Below, piece after piece: positions 33,763 to 41,651 of a DNA stretch of 47,482 bases. The position numbers were made by a program, and so were the translations under genes. Origin of the DNA: an uncultured Clostridia bacterium (lineage in GTDB: Bacteria; Bacillota; Clostridia; Christensenellales; Aristaeellaceae). The notes beneath the pieces are model-generated. The model was not told the origin of the DNA. It ran no database searches and was given only the letters and a program-made list of their open reading frames with translations. How positions within the stretch are numbered: position 1 is the first letter of the stretch; each line of letters starts with the position of its first letter. Location of the stretch: NCBI GenBank assembly GCA_946413245.1, contig CAMKJS010000017.1:1-47482 (forward strand), in the 5' to 3' direction.

Positions 33763-35514
33763 ATGCAGATGAAGAAAGTTCCTGGACTGATCTGCGCGCT
33801 GGTCATCGTTTTACTGACTGTTTCGCTGCCGGGCGTTGCGGAGGAAACAGTGTCGACCCGCTGGGCGGACGCGGCGGACGAGATTGACAAATTCCTGGAC
33901 GCCGCGTTTGAAGCGTATCTGGACGGGGATCCGTCAGCCGCCTACAACCATGTGAGCAACGCCTATTTCCGGGTGTATGAAACGACGGGTTTTGAACGGC
34001 AGACCATGAGCTACATCAGCGGAAACCGCAAGAACGCCGTGGAAATGCAGTTTTCCGCGTGCAAAGCAGCCGTAAAGAAAGAAAACGAAACCGCCGAAAC
34101 GAAAATTGCCGTCCGCAGCGCGCTGGCCAAGCTGAAGGCGATGATCCGCGAAGACGGAAACAAGCTGGCCGCCATGCAGGGAGGCGTGCAAAGCGAAACC
34201 AAATACTACCTGCGCGGCGAGCTGTCCGCCGGCGATCCGTACGCGGAATACTCCGCCGATCCAAATGCCGCGGCGAAGTATTCCAGTCGGTACGAAGCCG
34301 CGACGCTGGTGAAGGAACTGCTGGATACGGCCTACATGGCTTATCTGGATAAGGACTTTGCTGCTGCGGAGGACAATCTGAACACGGCCTACTACTCGGT
34401 GTACGAAGAATCCGGGCTGGATCACGCCATCTATACCGACTTGTCCATTCAGGAAAGGCAGTCGGCGGAAAAGTGTTTCTCCGATCTGCGCAGCCTGATT
34501 GCCTCCGGCGGGGAAAAATACCAGAAAAACAAGTATCGCACCACCACCGACCGGGCTAAGAACACCATCCTGAAATACGCCAAAGCGATCGACACGAAAA
34601 ATGCTGAGTCGAAGGCGGAAGAAGCCGGCGAAAGCGGCGGCGTCTCCGCGGAAAGCGAAGCCGCGGAAGAAAAGCAAAGCGATCCGAAGTGGCTGACCTT
34701 CCTGGGAGCCTTTGGCATCATCGTCCGGGAAGGGCTGGAAGCGATTCTGGTCATCGCCGCGATCATTGCTTACCTGGTAAAGAGCGGAAACAGCCGCAGC
34801 GTGAAAAACGTCTATATCGGCGCGGCAGCCGGCGTCGCGGCGAGTTTCGCCGCGGCTGCGGTGCTCGCCTGGGCAAAACAGGCGTTTGTCGGCGCCGGCC
34901 TTGCGCAGGAGGTGATTGAAGGAATCACTGCCCTGATCGCGGTATGCGTGCTGTTCTACGTCAGCAACTGGATGATTTCCAAAGCCGAGGCGGCCAGCTG
35001 GAGCCGCTTTATCGACGGGAAGGTTCAGTCCTCCGTGGAGCAGGGAAGCGCGTTCGCGCTTGCTTTCACCGCTTTCCTGAGCGTGTTCCGGGAAGGCGCG
35101 GAGGTTGTGCTGTTCTATCAGCCGATGCTCAGCGAGGGGAACCCGGGGATGGTCTGGGCCGGATTCGGTGCCGGATGCGTCCTGCTGGTCTTCGTTTACC
35201 TGGCGATCACGAAGCTGTCGATCAAACTGCCCATCAAAGTCTTCTTTACCGCCACATCCATCCTGATGGCTGTGATGTGCGTCAGCTTCCTGGGCAGCGG
35301 TATCAAGGAACTGGCTGAAGGCAACGTCTTTGACCTGGCGCTCCGCGTGCCCGGTATTCCGGAAAACGACGTGATCCAGATCTTCGGGATTTATCCCTGG
35401 CTGGAGACGCTGGTGCCGCAGCTGATTCTGGCGGTGATTCTGCTGATCACATTCCTGATCGCCCATTACCGGGGTAAGATGAACGCGCTGAAGGCGCAGA
35501 TCGCTCAATCCTGA
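33763..35514 (+). CDS. FTR1-family iron permease with duplicated extracytoplasmic domain
   Basis: This 583-residue protein has a signal peptide (about 1-27), a large extracytoplasmic region and a C-terminal FTR1 membrane domain with about seven helices. The two iron-handling motifs are REGLE (322-326) and REGAE (443-447). The extracytoplasmic region contains two homologous segments (about 40-125 and 180-270): AYLDGDPSAAYNHV...AYFRVYE parallels AYLDKDFAAAEDNL...AYYSVYE. FTR1/EfeU/FetM proteins take up iron with a periplasmic partner. ATG 33763 was chosen because AAGGAGG ends six bases before it; ATG 33769 is also possible. It heads the iron operon behind operator D. Confidence 0.93.
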   Translation: MQMKKVPGLICALVIVLLTVSLPGVAEETVSTRWADAADEIDKFLDAAFEAYLDGDPSAAYNHVSNAYFRVYETTGFERQTMSYISGNRKNAVEMQFSACKAAVKKENETAETKIAVRSALAKLKAMIREDGNKLAAMQGGVQSETKYYLRGELSAGDPYAEYSADPNAAAKYSSRYEAATLVKELLDTAYMAYLDKDFAAAEDNLNTAYYSVYEESGLDHAIYTDLSIQERQSAEKCFSDLRSLIASGGEKYQKNKYRTTTDRAKNTILKYAKAIDTKNAESKAEEAGESGGVSAESEAAEEKQSDPKWLTFLGAFGIIVREGLEAILVIAAIIAYLVKSGNSRSVKNVYIGAAAGVAASFAAAAVLAWAKQAFVGAGLAQEVIEGITALIAVCVLFYVSNWMISKAEAASWSRFIDGKVQSSVEQGSAFALAFTAFLSVFREGAEVVLFYQPMLSEGNPGMVWAGFGAGCVLLVFVYLAITKLSIKLPIKVFFTATSILMAVMCVSFLGSGIKELAEGNVFDLALRVPGIPENDVIQIFGIYPWLETLVPQLILAVILLITFLIAHYRGKMNALKAQIAQS

Positions 35515-35520
35515 TACCCT

Positions 35521-35626
35521 CACGGAACGTAAAAAACACGGGCCCCGGAGCCTGGTGACGCAGACTCCGCAGGAGCCTCCAATCCAACGGAGGCCCCACA
35601 GGGGCCTCCGCCCCGCGCGTTCCGTG
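35521..35626 (+). other. Large GC-rich structured element between the FTR1 and P19-like genes
   Basis: Outer 9-bp arms CACGGAACG (35521-35529) and CGTTCCGTG (35618-35626) enclose smaller paired segments, including a perfect 10-bp hairpin with a 3-base loop (35588-35597 with 35601-35610). There is no terminal T-tract. The next gene's ribosome binding site follows 26 bases downstream. It may be an attenuator, processing site or mRNA stabiliser raising the level of the periplasmic protein. Confidence 0.6.
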
Positions 35627-35668
35627 CCGGATATACAAAAAGATCCATGAAAGAGGAGGATGTCTGAC

Positions 35669-36223
35669 ATGAAAAAGTTGGTTGCTCTGCTGCTGGCCGC
35701 TATGATGCTCTTCGCCGTTTCCGCTGTTTCCCTGGCGGAAGAAGAAGCAGGTTTCGATGAATACGAACTGGGTGTCGAGGGTGAACAGGAAGTCGATTTC
35801 ATGACCATGGCGATGGTATATTTCCAGCCCGTGGATATGGCTCCCGCCGAGAACGCGACCCCTAAGGAAGGCTCTGACCTGCATATCGAAGTGGATCTGA
35901 CGGCTAACGAGAACCCCTACGGCTTCCCGGTGGACGGCTGGGTGCCCTATCTGAGCATCGATTTCGTGATCAAGGATCTGGAAGGCAAGGAAGTCTATTC
36001 CGGTTCCATGATGCCGATGGCGGCCTCTGACGGCCCGCACTACGGAAACAACATCCCGCTGGCTGAGGGCGAATACACCATCACCCTGTACATCAAGAGC
36101 CCGGCTGAAAACGGCTATCTGCTCCACGTGGACGCGGAAACCGGCGTCGAAGCCAAGGACGGCTTCTGGACCGAACCGCTGACCGCCACCTGGACGGGCT
36201 GGAAGTTCGTCAAGGAATGGTAA
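35669..36223 (+). CDS. P19/Tp34-type periplasmic iron-transport protein
   Basis: This 184-residue exported protein belongs to the P19/Tp34/FetP family, the extracytoplasmic metal-binding partner of FTR1-type permeases. A signal peptide covers about residues 1-22. The mature part has the family features YFQPVDMAP (Met), SDLHIEVDL (His), W-x-PYLSIDFVIKD, SMMPMAASDGPHYGNNI (second His region) and a C-terminal Trp-rich strand. Its cupredoxin-like fold binds Cu2+ and Fe2+ in studied homologues. The start at 35669 was chosen because the AGAGGAGG site directly abuts the in-frame ATG at 35660 but is correctly spaced for 35669. Confidence 0.9.
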   Translation: MKKLVALLLAAMMLFAVSAVSLAEEEAGFDEYELGVEGEQEVDFMTMAMVYFQPVDMAPAENATPKEGSDLHIEVDLTANENPYGFPVDGWVPYLSIDFVIKDLEGKEVYSGSMMPMAASDGPHYGNNIPLAEGEYTITLYIKSPAENGYLLHVDAETGVEAKDGFWTEPLTATWTGWKFVKEW

Positions 36224-36257
36224 TCCCCAAAAACCTGTAAAGAGAATCTCTTTTGAT

Positions 36258-36322
36258 ATACTGGCGCTCCGTCCGCGGGGGCGCAGGCGCTGACGGCGCC
36301 TGCGTTGGCGGAGTGCCGGTAT
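36258..36322 (+). other. Two-tier stem-loop between the P19-like and DUF2318 genes
   Basis: A 14-bp outer stem (36258-36271 with 36309-36322, two G-U pairs) encloses a perfect 9-bp GC-rich hairpin (36282-36290 with 36296-36304). There is no T-tract. With the element at 35521-35626 it brackets the P19-like gene, suggesting that transcript segment is stabilised or separately processed. Confidence 0.6.
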
Positions 36323-36365
36323 TTGGCATGTTTATGACTTGTATTTTTACAGAGAGGGCCCTGCT

Positions 36366-37661
36366 GTGTTCAAGTATCTTTGGATGGTGATCCAGGATCT
36401 TTTCCTTACAGTGACGTATGCTTCGCTGATGCATGCGATGCTTTCCCGTGTCGCCGGAAGAAAAGGACGTCTGATTCATGCCGTTGCGCTGTGCGCGGGA
36501 GTGTTGGCTTCTGTTGCCATCGCAACCGTGAAATACAATACGAAGCTCATTGTTTCCAGCCACTGGAATCATTATATTTACGCCGTTGTGATGTCGCTGA
36601 CAATTCTCTTTCTGGTGTTTACTTTCTGCTTCGGCAGAAAGGAAAAACAGTCCGGGGGAGCGGGCGGTGCGATCCTCTGCGTTACCGGCTCCCTGCTGTC
36701 AGCCGTCATGATTTTTTTCGCGCTGCCCGGTGTGCTGCTGTACCCCTTCAGCTTTAATACCATGGGGCAGGGATATCTTTCCTCCTACTATCTTGTGCGC
36801 ATGGCCGGATGGCTCGGCGCGCTGATTCTTCTTCTGATCTGTTCGCGGCTGCTTTCTCAGTGCGCGTTGGAAATAAAGCCTTACGCGTGGGTTCCTGTTT
36901 TGATGAACATCAATCTGCTGGCTTTTTCCGTCTATTGCTTCGGCCGCTTCTTTGTTCCCTGGGTTAACCGGGCCAAATGGCTCGGGTGGTCCGTGAAGTA
37001 CAGCGACGAAGCCTACGGATGGATCGGGAAATGGATGATGTTCACCGCGAACCACGCCATGCTGTTCTACTGGGTCACGGCCGGGCTGGTCGTTTTGCTG
37101 GCGGTCTTTTTCTTCCGCCAGGGAACGATCCTGCGGGAAAAGTACGACAATCCCGCGCAGCTCCGTAAGCTGAAGGCCCGGAACCGGCGCTGGCGGAGGA
37201 TATCCGCCGGAATACTGGCCAGTATTCTTCTGTTTTCCCTGATTCTGACCGTCGTCAAGACGAACGACACCAGACAGGTGGAACTGTCCGCTCCTGAAAG
37301 CTACACGGTGGATCGGGAAGCCGGCGTGATTCTGGTTCCTTCCGAGGCGGTGAACGACGGCCACCTGCACCGCTTTGAGTACCGGACTGAAAAGAACATC
37401 GACGTTCGCTGGATCGTGGTGAAAAAGCCCAATTCCGCCAGCTACGGCGTTGGGCTGGACGCCTGCGAGGTATGCGGGAACGCCGGCTACTTCGAACGGA
37501 ACGGACAGATCGTATGCAAACGCTGCGACGTCGTGATGAATATCAACACCATCGGATTCAAAGGCGGGTGCAATCCCATTCCCCTCGCTTATGAAGTGAA
37601 GGACGGCAATCTGGTTTTCCGGCTGGAAGACCTGGTTGCAGGGGAGAAGGAGTTCAGGTAA
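36366..37661 (+). CDS. DUF2318 (Fe-S-containing) membrane protein of the iron system
   Basis: This 431-residue protein has about seven to eight hydrophobic helices up to residue 300 and a C-terminal extracytoplasmic DUF2318 domain. That domain has Cys367-x2-Cys370, Cys384-x2-Cys387 and Cys402 (ACEVCG, VCKRCD, GGCNPIPL), characteristic of the family predicted to hold a metal or Fe-S centre. Homologues sit between p19 and the FtsX-like permeases in Campylobacter p19 / E. coli fet clusters. Start GTG 36366 was chosen for the AGAGAGGG site at 36351-36358; an upstream in-frame TTG (36339) lacks one. It may pass electrons to or from iron during transport (inference). Confidence 0.88.
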   Translation: MFKYLWMVIQDLFLTVTYASLMHAMLSRVAGRKGRLIHAVALCAGVLASVAIATVKYNTKLIVSSHWNHYIYAVVMSLTILFLVFTFCFGRKEKQSGGAGGAILCVTGSLLSAVMIFFALPGVLLYPFSFNTMGQGYLSSYYLVRMAGWLGALILLLICSRLLSQCALEIKPYAWVPVLMNINLLAFSVYCFGRFFVPWVNRAKWLGWSVKYSDEAYGWIGKWMMFTANHAMLFYWVTAGLVVLLAVFFFRQGTILREKYDNPAQLRKLKARNRRWRRISAGILASILLFSLILTVVKTNDTRQVELSAPESYTVDREAGVILVPSEAVNDGHLHRFEYRTEKNIDVRWIVVKKPNSASYGVGLDACEVCGNAGYFERNGQIVCKRCDVVMNINTIGFKGGCNPIPLAYEVKDGNLVFRLEDLVAGEKEFR

Positions 37662-37673
37662 GGGGGAAATAAA

Positions 37674-38969
37674 ATGCTTTTTCGAATGATACGCGGCGTG
37701 CTCTTTCACCAGAAGGGAAAAATGCTGCTGATTGCGCTGACTATCGCCCTGGGAGCTTCTCTGGCCACGGGTATGCTGAACGTCGTTCTGGGTGTGGAGG
37801 AGAAGGTCAACAAGGAACTGAAGAACTACGGCGCCAATATTGTCGTAAAACCCAAGGACTCCTCCCTGCTGTCCGATATTTACGACGTGGGGGAAGGGGC
37901 GGAGCTGAATACGGCCTATCTGCGCGAGGACGAGCTCGGCAAACTGAAAACGATTTTCTGGGCGTTCAACATTGTGGACTTCACGCCCTTCCTGGATACG
38001 CAGGTTCAGATAGCGGAAGGCGTACCCGTAAAAATGACCGGAACCTGGTTTAATCATCACCTGGATCTGCCGACTGGGGAAAGCCTCGACGCCGGCGTGG
38101 TCGGGATGCGTTCCTGGTGGGATATCACGGAGGGACGCTGGCTGGACGAAAAGGATGAAAACGCAGCCGGTGAAATCATGGCAGGCACTGCCCTGGCGGA
38201 GCGCCAGGGCTGGCACGCGGGAGACGTGATCCATCTGAAAGGGAGCCACGGGGAAAAGGACGTTACGCTGGTGGGCGTATACGACGCCGGCGGGGACGAG
38301 GACGACCAGCTGTATGCCACGCTGGATCTGGTGCAGGCCCTGACGGACCGGGAGAACAAAGTGGCTTCCATTGAAGTGTCCGCCCTGACTACTCCGGATA
38401 ACGAGCTGGCCCGGCGCGCGGCGAAAAATCCCGCCGCCCTCAGCAGCCGGGATTACGAAACCTGGTACTGTACCGCTTATGTCTCCGCGATCTGCTATCA
38501 GATTCAGGAAGTGATCACCGGATCCGTTGCCACCGCTGTCCGGAAAGTGGCGGAAAGCGAAGGAACGATTCTGGATAAGACGAAGCTGCTGATGATCCTG
38601 ATCACTGCCCTGAGCCTGATCGGTTCGGCGCTGGGCATCTCTAACCTGGTAACGGCCTCCGTGATGGAGCGCAGCCAGGAAATCGGCCTGCTGAAGGCGA
38701 TCGGAGCAAAGGACCGCCCGATTACCGGCGTGGTGATGACGGAAATCCTGATTACCGCGTTAGTGGGATTTGCCGCGGGATACCTGATGGGCTTCGGATT
38801 CGCGCAGCTGATCGGCCACAGCGTGTTCGGATCGTCCATCGATATGGATCCGAAGGTCGCACCGATCGTGGCGGGCCTGATCGCGCTGGTTACCATCGCG
38901 GGCAGTCTTCCGGCGATCCGCATGGTGCTGCGCCTGAGACCTGCGGAAGTGCTGCATGGAGGTCATTGA
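37674..38969 (+). CDS. FtsX-like ABC permease 1 of the iron system
   Basis: This 431-residue permease has an N-terminal helix (about 15-40), an extracytoplasmic MacB-like domain (about 45-295) and three C-terminal helices after the coupling motif MERSQEIGLLKAIGAKD. It corresponds to the first permease in fet/p19-type clusters. Its extracytoplasmic domain does not show the FMN-binding insert found in the next permease. ATG 37674 follows AAGGGGG and is 12 bases after the DUF2318 gene; the stop is two bases before the next ATG, so the two are tightly coupled and probably heterodimerise. Confidence 0.9.
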   Translation: MLFRMIRGVLFHQKGKMLLIALTIALGASLATGMLNVVLGVEEKVNKELKNYGANIVVKPKDSSLLSDIYDVGEGAELNTAYLREDELGKLKTIFWAFNIVDFTPFLDTQVQIAEGVPVKMTGTWFNHHLDLPTGESLDAGVVGMRSWWDITEGRWLDEKDENAAGEIMAGTALAERQGWHAGDVIHLKGSHGEKDVTLVGVYDAGGDEDDQLYATLDLVQALTDRENKVASIEVSALTTPDNELARRAAKNPAALSSRDYETWYCTAYVSAICYQIQEVITGSVATAVRKVAESEGTILDKTKLLMILITALSLIGSALGISNLVTASVMERSQEIGLLKAIGAKDRPITGVVMTEILITALVGFAAGYLMGFGFAQLIGHSVFGSSIDMDPKVAPIVAGLIALVTIAGSLPAIRMVLRLRPAEVLHGGH

Positions 38970-38971
38970 AT

Positions 38972-40432
38972 ATGACGAAAAGAAGAATGTTCCTGCGCAT
39001 GATCACGGCTTCTCTCCTGCGCAGACGGTCGAGGATGCTGATTGCGCTGCTGTCGATCGGGATCGGCGCGACGATTCTGGCCGGGCTGGTGACCATTTAC
39101 GTGGACGTTCCCCGGCAGATGGGAGCCCAGTTCCGTTCCTACGGCGCCAATATGCTGATCCTTCCCCGGGAAGGCGCGACCCTGACCGGGGACCGGCTGG
39201 CGGAGGTGCTGGAAAAGATCCCGCAGGACGAGCTGATCGGCGCGACACCGTACCGCTACGTCCGCCTGGATATGACATCCCGGCAGCAGTCCTTTACGGC
39301 GGCGGGAACCGATTTTTCGCAGGTTCCGAAAACCAGCCCATACTTCAGCATCGAAGGGATGTACCCGGAAAACACGAGAGAGGTGCTGATCGGAAAGAAC
39401 ATTGCGGACATCATCGGGGTGAAAACCGGATCCACGATGGAGCTGACGTATCAGCCGGCGGCTTCTTCGAAGACGGCGGGCCCGGAAGAGAGCCGCCTTC
39501 CGAATGCCGAACTGGCCGGAAGCGCGGAGGGCTTCGGCGGCGGAATCGTTTACGTCAGCGTAAAGCTGGACGACCGCTCCGCCATCGCGTCTCTCGGGAT
39601 CGACGCCGGCACGCAGACGCCGGAATACGGCGGACGGACGGCTGAGGACCAGGATTTCCTGAATCAGTTCATCGGAAAAACTCTTCCGCTGACCCTCGGG
39701 GAGGATGTGGACGCGCTCTCCGGCGCGACGGTGACGTCGGAAGCGGTGGTGCAGGCGGTCAACACGGCCCGGAAAGCGGAAACGGCGGCGAAACCGCAGA
39801 CGCTGAATTTTACGGTCACCGGGATTCTGACCACCGGCGGCGAAGAGGAGGATTACGTTTTCCTGTCCCTGGAGGATATGAAAACGCTTACCGGATCGGA
39901 TCAGCTGGATGTGGCGGAGCTGAGCGTCTCCGCCGGCGCGGAACAGCTCGAAACATACGCGGATTCCATTTCACAGGACAGCGATACCGTGCAGGCCAGG
40001 CTGGTGAAACGGGTTACCCGCTCCGAGGCCTCCGTGCTGGAAAAACTGACGGCGCTGGTCTTTCTGGTAACCCTGGTGGTTCTGCTGCTGACCATGATCT
40101 GCGTTTCCACGACGATGATGGCGGTCGTCTCGGAACGCCGAAGGGAAATCGGCCTGCGCAAGGCGCTGGGCGCGTCCGACGGCTCCATCCGGGCGGAATT
40201 TCTGGGCGAGGGACTGTTCCTGGGATTGCTGGGAGGCGTCATGGGCGGCATTCTCGGCTTTGTGTTTGCTCAGGTGGTCAGCGTCAACGTCTTCGGTTCC
40301 TCGATCACCTTCCAGCCGCTGCTGCTGCCCGTCACCATCATCGTATCCATGGCGATCGCGGCGCTGAGTTGTCTGCTTCCCATTAAGCGCGCGGTGGCCA
40401 TCGATCCGGCTTTAGTATTAAAAGGCGAATAG
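38972..40432 (+). CDS. FtsX-like ABC permease 2 with inserted FMN-binding domain
   Basis: This 486-residue permease has an N-terminal helix (23-43), a long extracytoplasmic region (45-355), and three C-terminal helices (about 359-381, 414-436, 450-470) after SERRREIGLRKALGASD. Residues about 180-269 match the FMN_bind domain pattern: GSAEGFGGGIVYVSVKL (183-199), a middle QTPEYGG, and DALSGATVTSEAVVQAVN (247-264). The flavinylation consensus Dxx(S/T)GA(T/S) is fully met, making Thr253 the candidate FMN-acceptor. The domain is on the outer face, where ApbE acts. The C-terminus is normal for the family. ATG 38972 has TGGAGG 9 bases upstream; an in-frame TTG two codons earlier is less likely. Confidence 0.88.
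   Translation: MTKRRMFLRMITASLLRRRSRMLIALLSIGIGATILAGLVTIYVDVPRQMGAQFRSYGANMLILPREGATLTGDRLAEVLEKIPQDELIGATPYRYVRLDMTSRQQSFTAAGTDFSQVPKTSPYFSIEGMYPENTREVLIGKNIADIIGVKTGSTMELTYQPAASSKTAGPEESRLPNAELAGSAEGFGGGIVYVSVKLDDRSAIASLGIDAGTQTPEYGGRTAEDQDFLNQFIGKTLPLTLGEDVDALSGATVTSEAVVQAVNTARKAETAAKPQTLNFTVTGILTTGGEEEDYVFLSLEDMKTLTGSDQLDVAELSVSAGAEQLETYADSISQDSDTVQARLVKRVTRSEASVLEKLTALVFLVTLVVLLLTMICVSTTMMAVVSERRREIGLRKALGASDGSIRAEFLGEGLFLGLLGGVMGGILGFVFAQVVSVNVFGSSITFQPLLLPVTIIVSMAIAALSCLLPIKRAVAIDPALVLKGE
39509..39778 (+). other. FMN_bind domain-coding segment inside FtsX-like permease 2
   Basis: This segment encodes residues about 180-269 of the permease. The GF-GG-x-I-x-V-x-V start and D-A-L-S-G-A-T-V-T-S end are the conserved ends of the FMN-binding domain of NqrC/RnfG-type flavoproteins. 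The candidate FMN-bearing Thr codon is ACG at 39728-39730. The first permease of the pair shows nothing similar at the same place. Confidence 0.75.
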
Positions 40433-40453
40433 TTGTGAAGTGAGGAGAAAGAT

Positions 40454-41110
40454 ATGAGTCTGCTTGAACTGAAAAACATCTCCAAAATCTACGGAGACCT
40501 GAAGGCGCTGGACAATGTTTCCCTGCATGTGGATCAGGGAGAATGGGTCGCGATCATGGGTCCTTCCGGCAGCGGCAAGAGCACCATGATGAATATTATC
40601 GGCTGCATGGATAAACCGACAAAGGGTGAAGTCCTGCTGGACGGCGTGGATATCAGCAAGGAAAGCAGCAAAGCCCTGACGGACATCCGCCGGGATAAGA
40701 TCGGCCTGATTTTCCAGCAGTTTCATATGGTGAACTATCTGACAGCCGTGGAAAACGTGATGGTCAGCCAGTACTATCATTCCATGCCGGATGAAAAGGA
40801 AGCGCTGGAAGCGCTCGAGCGCGTCGGCCTGCGCGAACGGGCCCGGCATCTGCCCAGCCAGCTTTCCGGCGGTGAACAGCAGCGCGTGTGCGTGGCCAGG
40901 GCGCTGATCAACCATCCGGAGCTGATCCTGGCGGACGAACCCACCGGAAACCTGGACGAAGCCAACGAAAACATCGTTCTGGACCTTTTCGCGCAGCTGC
41001 ATAAGGAAGGAACGACGCTGATCGTCGTCACGCATGACCCCGAAGTGGCGGACGCCGCGCAGCGTACCATTGTGCTGGAACATGGGCGAATCGCTGACAA
41101 CCGTCAGTGA
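40454..41110 (+). CDS. ABC transporter ATP-binding protein of the iron system
   Basis: This 218-residue LolD/MacB-type ATPase has Walker A GPSGSGKST near residues 36-44, signature LSGGEQQRV near 137-145, Walker B LILADEPT and the H-loop VTHD. It lies 21 bases after permease 2 with a GAGGAG site and probably energises permeases 1 and 2. Inverted repeats span its stop codon: CGCTGACA (41092-41099) pairs with TGTCAGCG (41120-41127), and CCGTCA/TGACGG form a smaller hairpin inside. Confidence 0.93.
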   Translation: MSLLELKNISKIYGDLKALDNVSLHVDQGEWVAIMGPSGSGKSTMMNIIGCMDKPTKGEVLLDGVDISKESSKALTDIRRDKIGLIFQQFHMVNYLTAVENVMVSQYYHSMPDEKEALEALERVGLRERARHLPSQLSGGEQQRVCVARALINHPELILADEPTGNLDEANENIVLDLFAQLHKEGTTLIVVTHDPEVADAAQRTIVLEHGRIADNRQ

Positions 41111-41240
41111 CGGAAGTCTTGTCAGCGATGAGGTCAACCGAAACGAGCGAGCTCCACAGTGTGGAGTCGCGACGATTGAGGTTGCGGATAAAGTTGCTCG
41201 TGAAGTTATTAATGAGAATTTTCAGGCATGAGGCGAACGA
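41092..41240 (+). other. Structured gap between the iron-system ATPase and DUF4418 genes
   Basis: This 132-bp intra-operon gap, plus the gene end, is rich in inverted repeats: 8-bp arms 41092-41099/41120-41127 and a perfect CTCCACA/TGTGGAG hairpin with a 1-base centre (41152-41166) set in a longer imperfect dyad. No gene, promoter or T-tract was recognised. It may be an interspersed repeat element or an operon-internal control region. Confidence 0.4.
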
Positions 41241-41242
41241 AC

Positions 41243-41644
41243 ATGAAAAAACAGATAATACCCGGCTGTGTGATGCTTGTGCTCTCTCTGGTGATCGCCA
41301 TCGGGAGCTTCACCTTTTTAAGCCCCTGCGTTCATGAGGACGGCAGTGTGGGCGCCTGTCACTGGGCAGGCAGGGCGCTTCTCGGACTGGGCTGCCTGCT
41401 GGCGGTGCTCTCCGTGCTGGCGCTCCTGTCCGGGCGCGCGCGCTTTGGAATATATCTGAGCAGCCTGGCTGTATGTACAGTCGGAATCCTGACGCCCGGA
41501 ACCCTGATCAGCCTGTGCCGCATGGACAGTATGCGCTGCCGGGCTGTGATGCAGCCCGCCATGATCATTCTTTTTGCCGCTGCAGGTCTGGCCGCCCTGT
41601 GCGGGGCTCTTGCGTGCGGACGGAAAGAGAAAGGAAGAACGTGA
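41243..41644 (+). CDS. DUF4418-family membrane protein
   Basis: This 133-residue protein has four hydrophobic helices and conserved-looking Cys and His residues on the outer side (SPCVHEDGSVGACHW; LCRMDSMRCRAVMQP), as in the DUF4418 family often found beside FtsX-like transporters. The function is unknown. The Cys/His pairs could bind a metal, which would suit the iron context (inference). ATG 41243 is chosen for the usual N-terminus; an in-frame ATG at 41228 is possible, and neither has a strong ribosome binding site. Confidence 0.75.
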   Translation: MKKQIIPGCVMLVLSLVIAIGSFTFLSPCVHEDGSVGACHWAGRALLGLGCLLAVLSVLALLSGRARFGIYLSSLAVCTVGILTPGTLISLCRMDSMRCRAVMQPAMIILFAAAGLAALCGALACGRKEKGRT

Positions 41645-41651
41645 ACCCGGC

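Noticed and set aside
33934..35808. Long minus-strand frame opposite FTR1
   Set aside because: It runs across the structured intergenic element and into the P19-like gene, and has no domain or start signal.
36236..36256. Short AAAGAGA/TCTCTTT palindrome after the P19-like gene as a terminator
   Set aside because: The stem allows almost no loop and is AT-rich; the larger GC-rich element just downstream is the better structural candidate.
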